The notes: generated by a model from the sequence alone, not told the origin. Shown: positions 1-9,400, numbered from the stretch's first letter. The stretch is DNA of 64,000 nt from an uncultured Prevotellaceae bacterium (GCA_947165485.1 CAMVAP010000007.1:16652-80651), one strand, 5' to 3'. Numbers and translations: made by a program.

Positions 1-666
1 ATCCTTGACTATTGCGGATTTCCCAAGGACGAGGCCAGCTATCTCAAGGCATGGTGGACCGACGAGCCCGTGCTGCACATCTTCCCTCACTGGAACCTGC
101 AAGGCCATGAGGGCGAGGAAGTGGAGATCTGGGCCTACAGCAACTGTGATGAAGTGGAGCTGACCGTGAACGGCAAGAAACTGGGCCGACAAGCGATGCC
201 CAAGAACGGGCACCTGAAATGGAAAGCCGTCTATCAGCCAGGCCGCATAGTGGCCATTGGATACAAGAACGGAAAGCGCATCTTGAAACAAACTGTCGAG
301 ACCACCAACCCTGCGGCAAAGATTGTGCTGCGGGCAGACCGAGGGCTCATCACCGCCGATGGACGCGATGTGGCCATCGTGACCGTTGAGATTCAGGACA
401 ATAAGGGACGTATAGTCCCTGATGCCTGCCCCATGCTGACCTGCTCGCTTGAAGGTGAAGGTCGCATCTTGGGCGTCGGCAACGGAGACCCCTCCTACCT
501 GGGTCCCGACCATCCCGATGAACTGAACTGCCACACATTCCAAATCCCGGCATTCAACGGCTTGGCCCAGATTCTCATCCAGAGCGGACACGCTCCCGCT
601 GCCCTTCAACTGACCTGCAGCAGCGACGGTCTGAAGTCCGGAAATATAAATATTACCGCCGAATAA
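1..666 (+). CDS. GH2 family glycosidase (beta-galactosidase-like), C-terminal part
   Basis: The reading frame is open from the first base of the window and stops at 664-666, so only about 221 C-terminal residues are visible and the catalytic barrel lies outside. What is seen is a short end of the upstream part (AWWTDEPVLHIFPHWN), a beta-sandwich matching the DUF4982 domain of GH2 enzymes (EVEIWAYSNCDEVELTVNGK), and a second Ig-like sandwich resembling the GH2 C-terminal domain 5 (VTVEIQDNKGRIVPDA, GVGNGDPSY). This architecture is typical of long secreted Bacteroidetes GH2 beta-galactosidases or related enzymes that remove terminal sugars from plant polysaccharides. Substrate cannot be told without the catalytic part. 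It is separated from the next gene by about 150 bp with a promoter of its own, so it probably ends an upstream operon. Confidence 0.8.
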   Translation: MLDYCGFPKDEASYLKAWWTDEPVLHIFPHWNLQGHEGEEVEIWAYSNCDEVELTVNGKKLGRQAMPKNGHLKWKAVYQPGRIVAIGYKNGKRILKQTVETTNPAAKIVLRADRGLITADGRDVAIVTVEIQDNKGRIVPDACPMLTCSLEGEGRILGVGNGDPSYLGPDHPDELNCHTFQIPAFNGLAQILIQSGHAPAALQLTCSSDGLKSGNINITAE

Positions 667-700
667 GCCAGAAGAATCTATAAGGCGACTACGGAATATG

Positions 701-753
701 GTGAAATAGGCAAACCGATGATGAGAATTGAAAAAACTTTATTGCCTTTGTGG
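701..753 (+). promoter_or_regulatory. Promoter block shared by the two dockerin/BspA genes, copy 1
   Basis: A stretch of about 53 bp that recurs with few differences at 2133-2187. It ends in a Bacteroidetes-like -7 element at 743-750 (TGCCTTTG, one mismatch to TAnnTTTG). The common core is GAATTGAAAAA(A/T)CTTTA followed by CCTTTGTGG. It lies 60 bp before the start of the gene at 814. Confidence 0.5.
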
Positions 754-813
754 TTAGCCCCTTGTAAGATACTCCAAAACGCCTACAATATAATTATTAA
801 CCAATGAATACTG

Positions 814-2025
814 ATGACTATGAGCAAGAAACTGCTTTTCAGACTGTTTGTCCTGCTGGCGGCAATGATGTGTGCCCTTGGCGCCAATGCTGCCGAAGCC
901 TATGCCTGTGTCAGCTACGACACGTTGACGTTCTACTACGACGACCAGCGCAACAGCCACTCGACCGCGACCTTTGACGTGAATGCGGGAGACTATTTCC
1001 CCGGCTGGTTACAGATGGCCGGAGTTGTGAAATATGTGGTCTTTGACCCGTCGTTCGCTGTTGCCCGCCCAACGTCCACTCGCTTTTGGTTTGCTGGTAT
1101 GGATCTTGAATCCATCACAGGCCTGAGTTACCTGAACACCAGCGAGGTCATTAATATGGCTTATATGTTTAGTAGCTGTTTTAATTTGACGAGCCTTGAC
1201 TTGAGCAGTTTCAACACGTCCAAGGTGACCAATATGGAAGGCATGTTCGATAACTGCGCCAATTTGATAAATCTTGACTTGAGCAGCTTTAACACGTCCC
1301 AGGTGACCAATATGGAATACATGTTCCATGACTGCAGAGCATTGACGAGTCTTGACTTGAGCAGTTTCAACACGTCCCAGGTGACCAATATGGAATACAT
1401 GTTCGCCGACTGCTATGTACTGACGAGTCTTGACTTGAGCAGTTTCAACACATCCCAGGTGACCAATATGAGATATATGTTCGATACCTGCTGGAAACTG
1501 GCGAGTGTTGATTTGAGCAGTTTCAACACGCCTCAGGTGACCAATATGGAAGGCATGTTCGCCGCCTGCTGGGCACTGGCGAGTCTTGACTTGAGCAGTT
1601 TCAACACGTCCCAGGTGACCAATATGGAAAGCATGTTCGAGGACTGCACCAGCCTGCATACCGTCTGCGTGGGCAGTGGTTGGACCACGGCTTCAGTGAT
1701 CTACTCAGATGCTATGTTCAAGCATTGTGCCAGCCTGGTCGGCGGCAAGGGTACAACTTATGATGCCAACCATGTGGATGATGAGTATGCCCACATCGAC
1801 GGCGGCACGAGCAACCCGGGCTACTTCACCGATAAGAACGCTGTACTGCATGGCGACGTGAATGGCGACCTTGAAGTGAGCGTCGCTGATGTGAATGCCG
1901 TCATCGACATCATCTTGGGCGGAAATGTTAGCACCCCTGCTGCCGACGTCAACGGTGATGGCGACATCAACATCGCCGACGTCAACGCCATCATCGATAT
2001 TGTCTTGAACGGAACCCAGAATTAG
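814..2025 (+). CDS. Secreted BspA-family (DUF285) repeat protein with C-terminal dockerin repeats
   Basis: 403 residues. A signal peptide (KKLLFRLFVLLAAMM...ANA) is followed by an N-terminal region of about 90 residues, then about seven tandem 25-residue repeats of the DUF285/BspA leucine-rich type (LTSLDLSSFNTSQVTNMEYMF; about residues 120-285). The C-terminus (about 345-403) carries two dockerin-like calcium loops, DVNGDLEVSVADVNAVIDII and DVNGDGDINIADVNAIIDIV. Proteins of this class are surface-exposed or secreted and often mediate binding or adhesion; the dockerin pair would in known systems dock to a cohesin, but no cohesin is visible here. The repeat units are nearly identical at DNA level (75 bp), so copy number could change by recombination. 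Start may be ATG 814 or ATG 820 (MSKKLLF). Its promoter resembles that of the next dockerin gene, suggesting co-regulation. Confidence 0.8.
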   Translation: MTMSKKLLFRLFVLLAAMMCALGANAAEAYACVSYDTLTFYYDDQRNSHSTATFDVNAGDYFPGWLQMAGVVKYVVFDPSFAVARPTSTRFWFAGMDLESITGLSYLNTSEVINMAYMFSSCFNLTSLDLSSFNTSKVTNMEGMFDNCANLINLDLSSFNTSQVTNMEYMFHDCRALTSLDLSSFNTSQVTNMEYMFADCYVLTSLDLSSFNTSQVTNMRYMFDTCWKLASVDLSSFNTPQVTNMEGMFAACWALASLDLSSFNTSQVTNMESMFEDCTSLHTVCVGSGWTTASVIYSDAMFKHCASLVGGKGTTYDANHVDDEYAHIDGGTSNPGYFTDKNAVLHGDVNGDLEVSVADVNAVIDIILGGNVSTPAADVNGDGDINIADVNAIIDIVLNGTQN

Positions 2026-2084
2026 ATATAACTGGAGGTCATTTTGACTCATCCGTTCGAGACTGGAGGTACCGCATCAAAGGC

Positions 2085-2127
2085 ACGAAGCGACCGACTG
2101 CCCGCGCAGCCGGCCGCTTTTTTGTTG
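2085..2127 (+). terminator. Possible terminator after the DUF285/dockerin gene
   Basis: A GC-rich segment (AGCGACCG ... CGGCCGCT) is followed by six T residues at about 2118-2123. The hairpin is imperfect, so this is a weak call. Confidence 0.35.
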
Positions 2128-2132
2128 GATGT

Positions 2133-2187
2133 ATTGAAAATAGGCATGCCTATGATAGGAATTGAAAAATCTTTACTACCTTTGTGG
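2133..2187 (+). promoter_or_regulatory. Promoter block shared by the two dockerin/BspA genes, copy 2
   Basis: Near-copy of 701-753 with a perfect -7 element TACCTTTG at 2177-2184. It lies almost 300 bp before the ATG at 2482 because a short inverted-repeat element sits in the leader. Confidence 0.5.
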
Positions 2188-2248
2188 GCGATACTTTAAA
2201 TCAAGGATTATAATATCTAATTATTAATTTCTAAACATTTTCATTAGC

Positions 2249-2438
2249 GTCCACTAAAAATTCGCAAATTCTTTTATAAGTGTCTGATATTCATTGCCTT
2301 ATAGGTGGTTTTAAGGTACGACGATTTGAAATAGAGAAGTCATTAAGAATCAAATGATTAAGAAAAAACCATATTGATTTTTAGGCATTTAATAAAAACT
2401 ATTTCATGTATCACCATTGTTTAAAAGTTTTAGTGGAC
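2249..2438. mobile_element. MITE-like element with 11-bp terminal inverted repeats
   Basis: The segment begins GTCCACTAAAA and ends TTTTAGTGGAC, a perfect 11-bp inverted repeat enclosing about 190 bp of AT-rich sequence with no coding capacity. It lies in the untranslated leader of the second dockerin gene. The flanks carry a roughly 30-bp near-direct repeat (TCTAATTATTAATTTCTAAA at about 2215 and TCTAATTATTGATTTCTAAA at about 2452), longer than a normal target duplication. It looks like a non-autonomous transposon remnant; no matching transposase is in the window. Confidence 0.6.
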
Positions 2439-2481
2439 AGCAATGATATTATCTAATTATTGATTTCTAAACATTTTGATT

Positions 2482-4131
2482 ATGAAACAACTATTCCGTT
2501 TTTCCATCCTGTTGCTGGCGCTCTTGATGCCCGCACTCGCCTACGCCCACGACTTCGAGGTCGATGGTATCTATTACAACATCAACGGCAACGAGGCCGA
2601 AGTAACCCATGGGAAAGATATTTACAGTCGCTATCATGGCGCGGTGACTATCCCAGCCAGCGTCACCTACAATGGAACCACCTACCCGGTAACTTCTATC
2701 GGCCAGCAGGCGTTCTTACGCTGTTCAAGGCTGACCAGTGTCGACATCCCCAACTCGGTTACTTCTATCGGCGCCTATGCGTTCATGGAGTGCACAGAAC
2801 TGACCAGCATCGACATCCCCAACTCAGTAACTTCTATCGGTTACGAGGCGTTCATGAACTGCACTGGTCTGACCAGCATCGACATCCCCAACTCGGTAAC
2901 GGCTATCAGTTCCTACGCGTTCTATAATACAGCATGGTACGATAACCAGCCTGACGGATTGGTCTATGCCGGCATGGTCGCTTATAAGTATAAAGGCACG
3001 ATGTCAAGCGGAACGAATATAACTTTAAAAGAAGGAACATTAGGCATTGCTAGCTGCGCGTTCGAGGGCTGCGATGGACTGACTAGCATCGTCATTCCCA
3101 ACTCGGTAACAGAGGTCGGTGTCTTGGCATTCATGGATTGCCCTGCGCTAACCAGCATCGTGGTAGAAAGTGGCAATCCAAGATATGATTCGCGCAACAA
3201 CTGCAATGCAATTATAGAAACCGCCTCTAATATGCTAATTGCTGGCTGCAAAAACACGATGATCCCCAACTCGGTAACTGAGATCGGTTACGGGGCGTTC
3301 ATGGACTGCACTGGTCTGACCAGCATCGTCATCCCCAACTCAATAACAAAGATAGGCGAGTTAGCGTTCCAGGGCTGCACTGGTCTGACCAGCGTTGACA
3401 TCCCCAACTCGGTAACAGAAATCGTTTGCGATGCGTATGGCGACCCTGCGTTCCTTGGCTGCTGGGGTCTGACCAGCATCGTGGTAGAAAGTGGCAATCC
3501 AAGATATGATTCGCGCAACAACTGCAATGCAATTATTGAGAGTGCCTCTAATACGTTAATTGTTGGCTGCAAGAACACGACTATCCCCAACTCGGTAACT
3601 AAGATTGGTCCCTGTGCGTTCTTTGGCTGCGATGGTCTGACCAGCATCGATATCCCCAACTCGATAACTTCTATCGGTGACAACGCGTTCCAGTACTGCG
3701 CTGGTCTGACCAGCATCGTCATTCCCAACTCGGTAACTGAGATCGGTGACTGGGCGTTCGCTGACTGCACTGGGCTGACGGATGTGTATTGCTACATTGC
3801 TGACCTCTCGAGCGTATCGACAGGGAATAATCGATTCGAATTGGATAATGGTGATTACTCTGGCCGTACGCTGCATGTGCTGAGGGGGACGGCTGATTCC
3901 TACCGTGGTAACAGGAACTGGTATCCGTATTTTGAGCGGATAGTGGAAGATATATTCATGGGCGACGTGAATGGCGACCTTGAGGTTAACATTGCTGATG
4001 TGAATGCCGTCATCGACATCATCCTAAATGGTAGCGAGAATCCCAGCGGTGACGTGAACGGTGATAGCGAAATCAACATCGCCGACGTCAACGCCCTAAT
4101 CGACATCATCCTGAACGCCCCAGGGAATTAG
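2482..4131 (+). CDS. Secreted BspA-like leucine-rich repeat protein with C-terminal dockerin repeats
   Basis: 549 residues from ATG 2482 (MKQLFRFSILLLALLMPALAYA signal peptide); the frame is open slightly further upstream but only a TTG would serve there. The body consists of LRR_5/BspA repeats with the signature IPNSVTSIGxxAFxxCxxLTSI, at least ten copies, interrupted by two copies of a longer unit (VVESGNPRYDSRNNCNAIIE) coded around 3160-3260 and 3480-3570. The last 60 residues hold two dockerin-type loops (DVNGDLEVNIADVNAVIDII and DVNGDSEINIADVNALIDII) nearly identical to those of the preceding gene. Expected to be exported and to act in adhesion or assembly; the ligand is unknown. No T9SS C-terminal sorting domain is seen. 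Confidence 0.8.
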   Translation: MKQLFRFSILLLALLMPALAYAHDFEVDGIYYNINGNEAEVTHGKDIYSRYHGAVTIPASVTYNGTTYPVTSIGQQAFLRCSRLTSVDIPNSVTSIGAYAFMECTELTSIDIPNSVTSIGYEAFMNCTGLTSIDIPNSVTAISSYAFYNTAWYDNQPDGLVYAGMVAYKYKGTMSSGTNITLKEGTLGIASCAFEGCDGLTSIVIPNSVTEVGVLAFMDCPALTSIVVESGNPRYDSRNNCNAIIETASNMLIAGCKNTMIPNSVTEIGYGAFMDCTGLTSIVIPNSITKIGELAFQGCTGLTSVDIPNSVTEIVCDAYGDPAFLGCWGLTSIVVESGNPRYDSRNNCNAIIESASNTLIVGCKNTTIPNSVTKIGPCAFFGCDGLTSIDIPNSITSIGDNAFQYCAGLTSIVIPNSVTEIGDWAFADCTGLTDVYCYIADLSSVSTGNNRFELDNGDYSGRTLHVLRGTADSYRGNRNWYPYFERIVEDIFMGDVNGDLEVNIADVNAVIDIILNGSENPSGDVNGDSEINIADVNALIDIILNAPGN

Positions 4132-4154
4132 ATCTCCAACAAAGTCTTGTTATA

Positions 4155-4187
4155 TCCCTCATGCTCTCCTGGGTGTGAGGGATTTTC
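4155..4187 (+). terminator. Rho-independent terminator after the LRR/dockerin gene
   Basis: Stem TCCCTCA (4155-4161) / TGAGGGA (4176-4182) with a 14-nt loop, followed by TTTTCT. Confidence 0.6.
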
Positions 4188-4383
4188 TATTCGTGGAGCG
4201 AAGAACAAGCCGCCGGCACCATAGTTTGTGATGCTGACGGTAGTTTCGGCAATCATACCTGAAGGGGGACTTGCCCCGTTGCTTTACAGGGTGGAGATTG
4301 AACATGAACAGCTTGAACATTTGAACACCGTGAACAATATCAGGGGATTAGTCAAAAATTGTGCGTTTTTCAATTTTTATCAT

Positions 4384-4391
4384 TACCTTTG
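4384..4391 (+). promoter_or_regulatory. Promoter -7 element of the aldo/keto reductase
   Basis: TACCTTTG matches the Bacteroidetes TAnnTTTG -7 box; transcription would begin near 4398, just upstream of the ATG codons at 4414 and 4429. Confidence 0.5.
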
Positions 4392-4413
4392 CCATCAATA
4401 GTCACCCAATGAC

Positions 4414-5280
4414 ATGATATCACCCGCAATGAAAACAATTCAACTGAACAATGGTGTGGAGATGCCCGCACTGGGATTTGGCGTATTCAGACTCTCACCC
4501 GCCGAATGTGAACGCTGCGTGCTGGACGCCATCGAGACGGGCTACCGCAGCATCGACACGGCCCAAGACTATAAGAACGAAGAAGGTGTGGGCGCCGCCA
4601 TCAAGAAGTGCGGCATCCCGCGCGACCAGTTGTTCATCACCACCAAGGTGTGGATCAGCAACGCCAGCGAACAGCGGGCGGCACTCAGCATCGATGAGTC
4701 GCTGCGCAAACTGTGCACCGACTATGTCGACCTGCTGCTGGTGCATGAGCCCTATGGTGACTGCTACGGCACCTATCGGGCTATGGAAAAAGCCTATCAG
4801 GCTGGCAAAGCAAGGGCTATCGGACTGAGTAACTTCTATAACGTGCGTTTTATCGACATCGCCGAGCACATGGACGTCAAGCCCGCTGTGCTACAGCTCG
4901 AGACTCATGTGTTTGCCCAGCAAAAGGCCATGCGTGCGCTCATCAAGGACTATGGCACCCGGCTCATGGCCTGGGGACCGCTGGCACAAGGCCGACACAG
5001 CTTCTTTGAGAACGAGACGCTCAAGGCCATCGGAGCAAAATATGGCAAAACCAACGCCCAAGTGGCCCTCAACTGGTTAGTGTCGCAAGACATCATGCCC
5101 GTGCCCAAGACATCGCACAAGGAGCGCATGGCAAGCAATCTGGACATCTTTGACTTTGAACTCTCCAGCGAGGACATGGAGGCCATTGCCCGCCTGGATC
5201 AGGGCAATACGCTCATCAATGACTTCAACAACGACACCGACCTGGCCCAAAAATTCCTAGGCCTCAAGCCTTGGAATTAG
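4414..5280 (+). CDS. Aldo/keto reductase
   Basis: 288 residues, full length for a single-domain TIM-barrel aldo/keto reductase that reduces aldehydes or ketones with NADPH in the cytoplasm. The catalytic tetrad is visible: Asp and Tyr in RSIDTAQDYKNE, Lys in FITTKVWIS and His in LLLVHEPYGD; the coenzyme-binding end has VPKTSHKERMASN, typical of the NADP pocket. ATG 4429 gives MKTIQLNNGVEMPALGFG, the standard family start, and is as likely as ATG 4414. Monocistronic by its own promoter. Closest in style to the 2,5-diketo-gluconate reductase / YtbE group; actual substrate unknown. Confidence 0.85.
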   Translation: MISPAMKTIQLNNGVEMPALGFGVFRLSPAECERCVLDAIETGYRSIDTAQDYKNEEGVGAAIKKCGIPRDQLFITTKVWISNASEQRAALSIDESLRKLCTDYVDLLLVHEPYGDCYGTYRAMEKAYQAGKARAIGLSNFYNVRFIDIAEHMDVKPAVLQLETHVFAQQKAMRALIKDYGTRLMAWGPLAQGRHSFFENETLKAIGAKYGKTNAQVALNWLVSQDIMPVPKTSHKERMASNLDIFDFELSSEDMEAIARLDQGNTLINDFNNDTDLAQKFLGLKPWN

Positions 5281-5451
5281 TGGATAAGGCTCCCTGGTCT
5301 CCTCAGCAGCGTTTTTCACGTTTCAGTACATGGATAAGGGGATATGGACCCGCCAGGAGAGCTTTTTCGATTTTGTATCACATTGGCCATCGGCAATGAC
5401 CAAAAGTGAAATCATTGGCCCTGACATGTTGACTTTCTCAAGAAAAAGGTA

Positions 5452-5459
5452 TAACTTTG
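5452..5459 (+). promoter_or_regulatory. Promoter -7 element of ART cassette 1
   Basis: TAACTTTG, a perfect TAnnTTTG match, with TTG about 20 bp upstream (near 5430). The same -7 sequence is found at 51135-51142 before the second cassette. Confidence 0.5.
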
Positions 5460-5482
5460 CCACAGAATAATTTGCTTTTAAT

Positions 5483-5701
5483 ATGAATAACGAGGTATTG
5501 ACATTTGTTACCTACTGCATTGGACAACTCGCTTTACGGCTCCATCTGCCGCAGCAGGATGTGTACCGACGGTTGAAGAGTTCAGGAATACTCTATGACT
5601 ACATTGTGCCCTCATACGATGTGCTCCACACTTTTGGGTCTCGATATCTGATGGACGATCTCACTGACTTCATGAGGGAGAAAGGAGTGCTTGAATCATG
5701 A
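5483..5701 (+). CDS. Small DUF3791-type protein, first gene of ART cassette 1
   Basis: 72 residues, no signal peptide. It fits the DUF3791 pattern: a hydrophobic N-terminal helix (FVTYCIGQLA), then YDVLHTFGSRYLMDDLTDFM, where the family has a conserved Y/F-x-x-LHT-x-G-x-x-Y-[IL]-x-x-D-[IL] block. Its stop overlaps the start of the next gene (ATGA), so the two are translationally coupled. A homologue sits in the same position in the second cassette at 51199. The family has no established function; its constant linkage to an ADP-ribosyltransferase-like gene suggests a partner or antitoxin role, which is inference. Confidence 0.7.
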   Translation: MNNEVLTFVTYCIGQLALRLHLPQQDVYRRLKSSGILYDYIVPSYDVLHTFGSRYLMDDLTDFMREKGVLES

Positions 5702-6168
5702 TACTATACCACTCTTCAACTGTTGAGGTCAAAGAGCCAGATACTACGCACTCCCGTTTGTATCTCGATTTTGGCAAGGGCTTCTATCTGACCAGCATCC
5801 ACGAGCAGGCCGTGAGGTATGCAGAGCGCTTCCTTCGCAGGAAAAGAATTGCCTGGCTCAATACCTACGAGTTGAAGGACAATCTTGAGGGATGGAAGAT
5901 CTTGTATCTTGAATCCTATGACAAGCAATGGCTTGACTTTGTTTCCGCTTGTCGTGCCGGCAACGACACGAGCGATTATGATATGGTTGTCGGTGGCATC
6001 GCCGATGACCGTGTGATTTTGACTCTCGACCGCTACTTTCAGGGAGAACTCACCCAGGAGCAGGCATTAGGCTTGCTGAAATATGAAAAACCAAATATAC
6101 AGTATTGCATCCGTTCAGAGCAGATGCTGAAGCAATGCCTCACTTTCATCAGCAGTGAACAATTATGA
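5698..6168 (+). CDS. DUF3990-type ADP-ribosyltransferase-like protein, middle gene of ART cassette 1
   Basis: 156 residues, soluble. The sequence shows a fold signature of small ADP-ribosyltransferases: N-terminal ILYHSST (His-type NAD contact), DFGKGFYLTS about 20 residues later (the Tyr motif), DYDMVVGGIADD in the middle and a late Gln-Tyr ... Glu segment (QYCIRSEQML), compatible with an H-Y-E triad. The paralogue at 51411 conserves all of these. Overlaps its neighbours by 4 bp on both sides (ATGA). DUF3990 proteins are uncharacterised to my knowledge; the ART relationship comes from family knowledge plus motifs, and a toxin role is inference. Confidence 0.7.
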   Translation: MILYHSSTVEVKEPDTTHSRLYLDFGKGFYLTSIHEQAVRYAERFLRRKRIAWLNTYELKDNLEGWKILYLESYDKQWLDFVSACRAGNDTSDYDMVVGGIADDRVILTLDRYFQGELTQEQALGLLKYEKPNIQYCIRSEQMLKQCLTFISSEQL

Positions 6169-6407
6169 GCGACGAATCAAGACAAATATTGATGAGTGCC
6201 AAGAACGCAAGAATCATTACTTGCATCAGCGAGATGTATCATGTTTCGCTCCAAGAGGCGACCGATATCTTCTACAACTCCGAGACGGCCAACTTGATTG
6301 AAGAGGGTGTTGCTGACTTGCACTGCCGCAGCGACAAATATCTTGCCGAAGAAATTTGGCTGGAATACCAAGAAGCACATAGCGTCACCGAGGAGCACGA
6401 TGAATAA
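6165..6407 (+). CDS. Small conserved protein, third gene of ART cassette 1
   Basis: 80 residues, acidic C-terminus (EEHDE), no membrane segment. It shares with the 75-residue protein at 51896 the pattern ITCISEMYHVSLQEATDIFYNS / LVKYVMEDTGCTIEQAMERV followed by YNS, then about 20 residues on a (S/R)-D/P-x-YL-x-E block. This looks like a helical adaptor or antitoxin. Start ATG 6165 overlaps the preceding stop. The restriction enzyme gene begins 29 bp downstream, so it may be cotranscribed. No reliable family name. Confidence 0.65.
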   Translation: MSDESRQILMSAKNARIITCISEMYHVSLQEATDIFYNSETANLIEEGVADLHCRSDKYLAEEIWLEYQEAHSVTEEHDE

Positions 6408-6436
6408 GAATGTGCTCATGCATAATTTTTTAGGTT

Positions 6437-9400
6437 ATGATCTCAACTATAAATCTCAAATATGTATTAGAAACTATCGGTTTTGTTCGGGAACCCATAG
6501 GTGAACAGTTCATGCGCGAATTTGATACATGTATTGTCGTTGTGGACTTCGAAAACAGGACTATCAGGTATCCTGAAAACAAGGGGCTGAAAGTCAACGA
6601 CAAGACAACAAGCAACTTTGAGCATCCTGAAAACTTTGTAGTATTGGAATGTGTTTGCCGTCTCTTGGAGAAAGGCTATAGACCAGAGCACATCGAATTA
6701 GAACCACGCTGGACGTTGGGCCATGATGCTAAGGGCGGAAAAGCAGATATCCTTGTAAAAGACGACCAAGGGAAAGCGTTGATAATCATAGAGTGTAAAA
6801 CTTCTGGCAACGAATTCAATAAAGAGAAGAAAAACACTGAAGAAGACGGAGGACAACTTTTTAGTTACTGGCAGCAGGAGAACTCAACACGTTGGCTTGC
6901 GTTATATTCATCCGACTGGATTGACGATAAACTAAAGCATAAATGCCTTGTTATCAGTTGTAGTGATGATGCGAACATCGTCAAGATGGCGAAAAAGGAT
7001 AAAGATGTCAAGATATATAGTAATGCAAGGAATGATAAAGAAAGATTCAATGTATGGCAAGAAACATATCAGAAGCAATGGCTTGACGATGTAATCTTCA
7101 ATGAAGAAAGCCAGGCATATAACATAGGCATTCCGCCATTAAGGAAAGGAAAACTCAAAGACTTTACGCCCGACGACAAGATTGTCAATCGCTTTGAGGA
7201 AATTTTGCGTCACAATAACGTGAGTGATAAAGAAAATGCCTTCAACCGTCTTGTAGCACTATTTATCTGCAAACTGGTGGATGAGATAAAGAAACAAGAC
7301 TTCGATGTTGTGGATTTTCAGTATAAACAAGGACAAGACACTTATGAAAGCCTACAAGACCGTCTTCAGCGTCTTCACCAGCAGGGCATGGAGGAGTTTA
7401 TGAAGGAAAAAATCTTCTATGTGGAGGCTGATTATGCTGAACGTCTTTTCAAACAATACACGGGGAGACAGCGTAAAGCCGCCATTGAAGACTTAAACCG
7501 CACTATTCGCATATTGAAATTCTACAGCAACAACGATTTCGCTTTCAAGGATGTTCACAATGAGGAACTTTTCTATCAAAATGGAAAGATTCTTGTGGAG
7601 GTGGTTCAGTTGTTCCAACCCTATCGTATTGTTTACCCAAGTAAACATCAGTTTCTTGGTGACTTGTTTGAACAATTGCTCAACAAAGGATTCAAACAGA
7701 ATGAGGGACAATTCTTCACGCCAACCCCCATCACTCGTTTCATTTGGGATTCACTGCCATTACAAAGCTATATCAATGAGCACGACTTGCCACGAGTTAT
7801 TGACTATGCCTGTGGTGCTGGTCACTTTTTGACTGAAGGAGTGGAAGCAATCAATGCTGTACGTCCAGATGGTGATAACACATGGGTTGAGAAGCATATC
7901 TATGGCATAGAGAAGGATTACCGTTTGGCTCGCGTTTCTAAGATTTCGATGTTTATGAATGGAGCCGGTAACAGCAACATAATCTTTGGCGACGGCTTGG
8001 AGAACTATCCGGAAAAAGGTATTACACCCGAATCTTTTGACATCCTGGTAGCAAATCCTCCATATGCTGTCAAGGGATTCAAACAGCACCTGAAGTTGAA
8101 GAACAACGAATTCTCTATATTAAACAGGGTGAGTGTTGATGGAGATGAGATAGAAATGCTGTTTGTGGAGCGCATATCTCAATTGCTTAAACCAAAAGGC
8201 ATAGCGGCTGTGATATTGCCTTCTTCCATATTGAACGATACATCATCAAGCGGAATAGCAGCCCGTGAGTGTTTATTGCAAAATTTTTATATACATGCCA
8301 TTGTGGCTTTTGGCAGTCAAACATTCGGAGCCACAGGCACAAATACTGTTACTCTTTTTCTTGAGCGTTTTAATGAACCTCCCCGTTTGGCAGAACTCGC
8401 ACATGACACAGTCAATGGCATCATGTCTGTAGGCGGTGATGACGAGTGGGAGGATAAGCAAGTGTTAGAGGCTTATTTGGCACATCAAGGAGTTGGCATT
8501 GATACTTATTCTAGCTTCACTCAAAAAGCATTAACGAAAGAAGAGATACAAGCTGATGCCTATCTAAAAGGTTATGTAGAATCTTTTGCATGGAGCAGCA
8601 TTAAATACCCACTGCGTAGCAGTGAAGAAGAAAAAGAGCAAATCCGCAAGGATAAGTTCTACTCTTGGGCATTGAACATAGAGCAAGAAAAGCTCTATTA
8701 TTTCACTTTGGTGTATCGGCAGCAGACGCTTGTTATCGCTGCTCCTTCTGAGAATAAAGAGCAGAAAGATTTCTTAGGCTACGAATGGAGTAACCGTAAG
8801 GGGGCAGAAGGTATTAAAATCAAAAAGCCAGGAGGGAAACTTTATAGTGCCGAAGATCGTTTTGCAAGAGGTACACTCGCATGTGCAATTCGTAATTCTT
8901 TTGACAATGCGATAACGTCTGTCACAGATGATGTGGAAAGATTCGTGCAAAGTCATCGGCTAATGAACCTTATTGATTTTAGATTGCCCGACTTTAATTT
9001 GATAATCAAGACTACCATCACAAATATAGTTGAGATTACAAGTAAATATCCTCTTGTCAGAATCGGGGAAATTGTTGACATTAACCAACAAGAAATGAAC
9101 CCAACGCAATATCCTGATAAAGTATTTGTATACGTTGATATTGCGTCTGTTGAAAATGGAACTGGAATAATTTCTTTTGAACAAAAAATTTTAGGAAAGG
9201 ATGCGCCTTCAAGGGCTCGACGAATTGTCTCCAAAGGGAATACAATTTTGTCAACTGTAAGACCAAATCTTAAGGCTTTTGCTTTTGCAGAAAAAGACTA
9301 TGCTGATACCGTATTTTCAACTGGTTTCGCGATACTAATGCCTAAAGATAAAAATGTTATGCATCCAAAACTTCTGTATATCTACTTTATGAACTTGGAT

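Noticed and set aside
1170..1640. Regularly spaced 75-bp repeats resembling a CRISPR array
   Set aside because: The repeats are continuous with no unique spacers and encode DUF285 leucine-rich units in one frame.
2700..3770. Many short repeats that could be read as an intergenic repeat array
   Set aside because: They code for the IPNSVTSIG-type LRR_5 repeats of the secreted protein.
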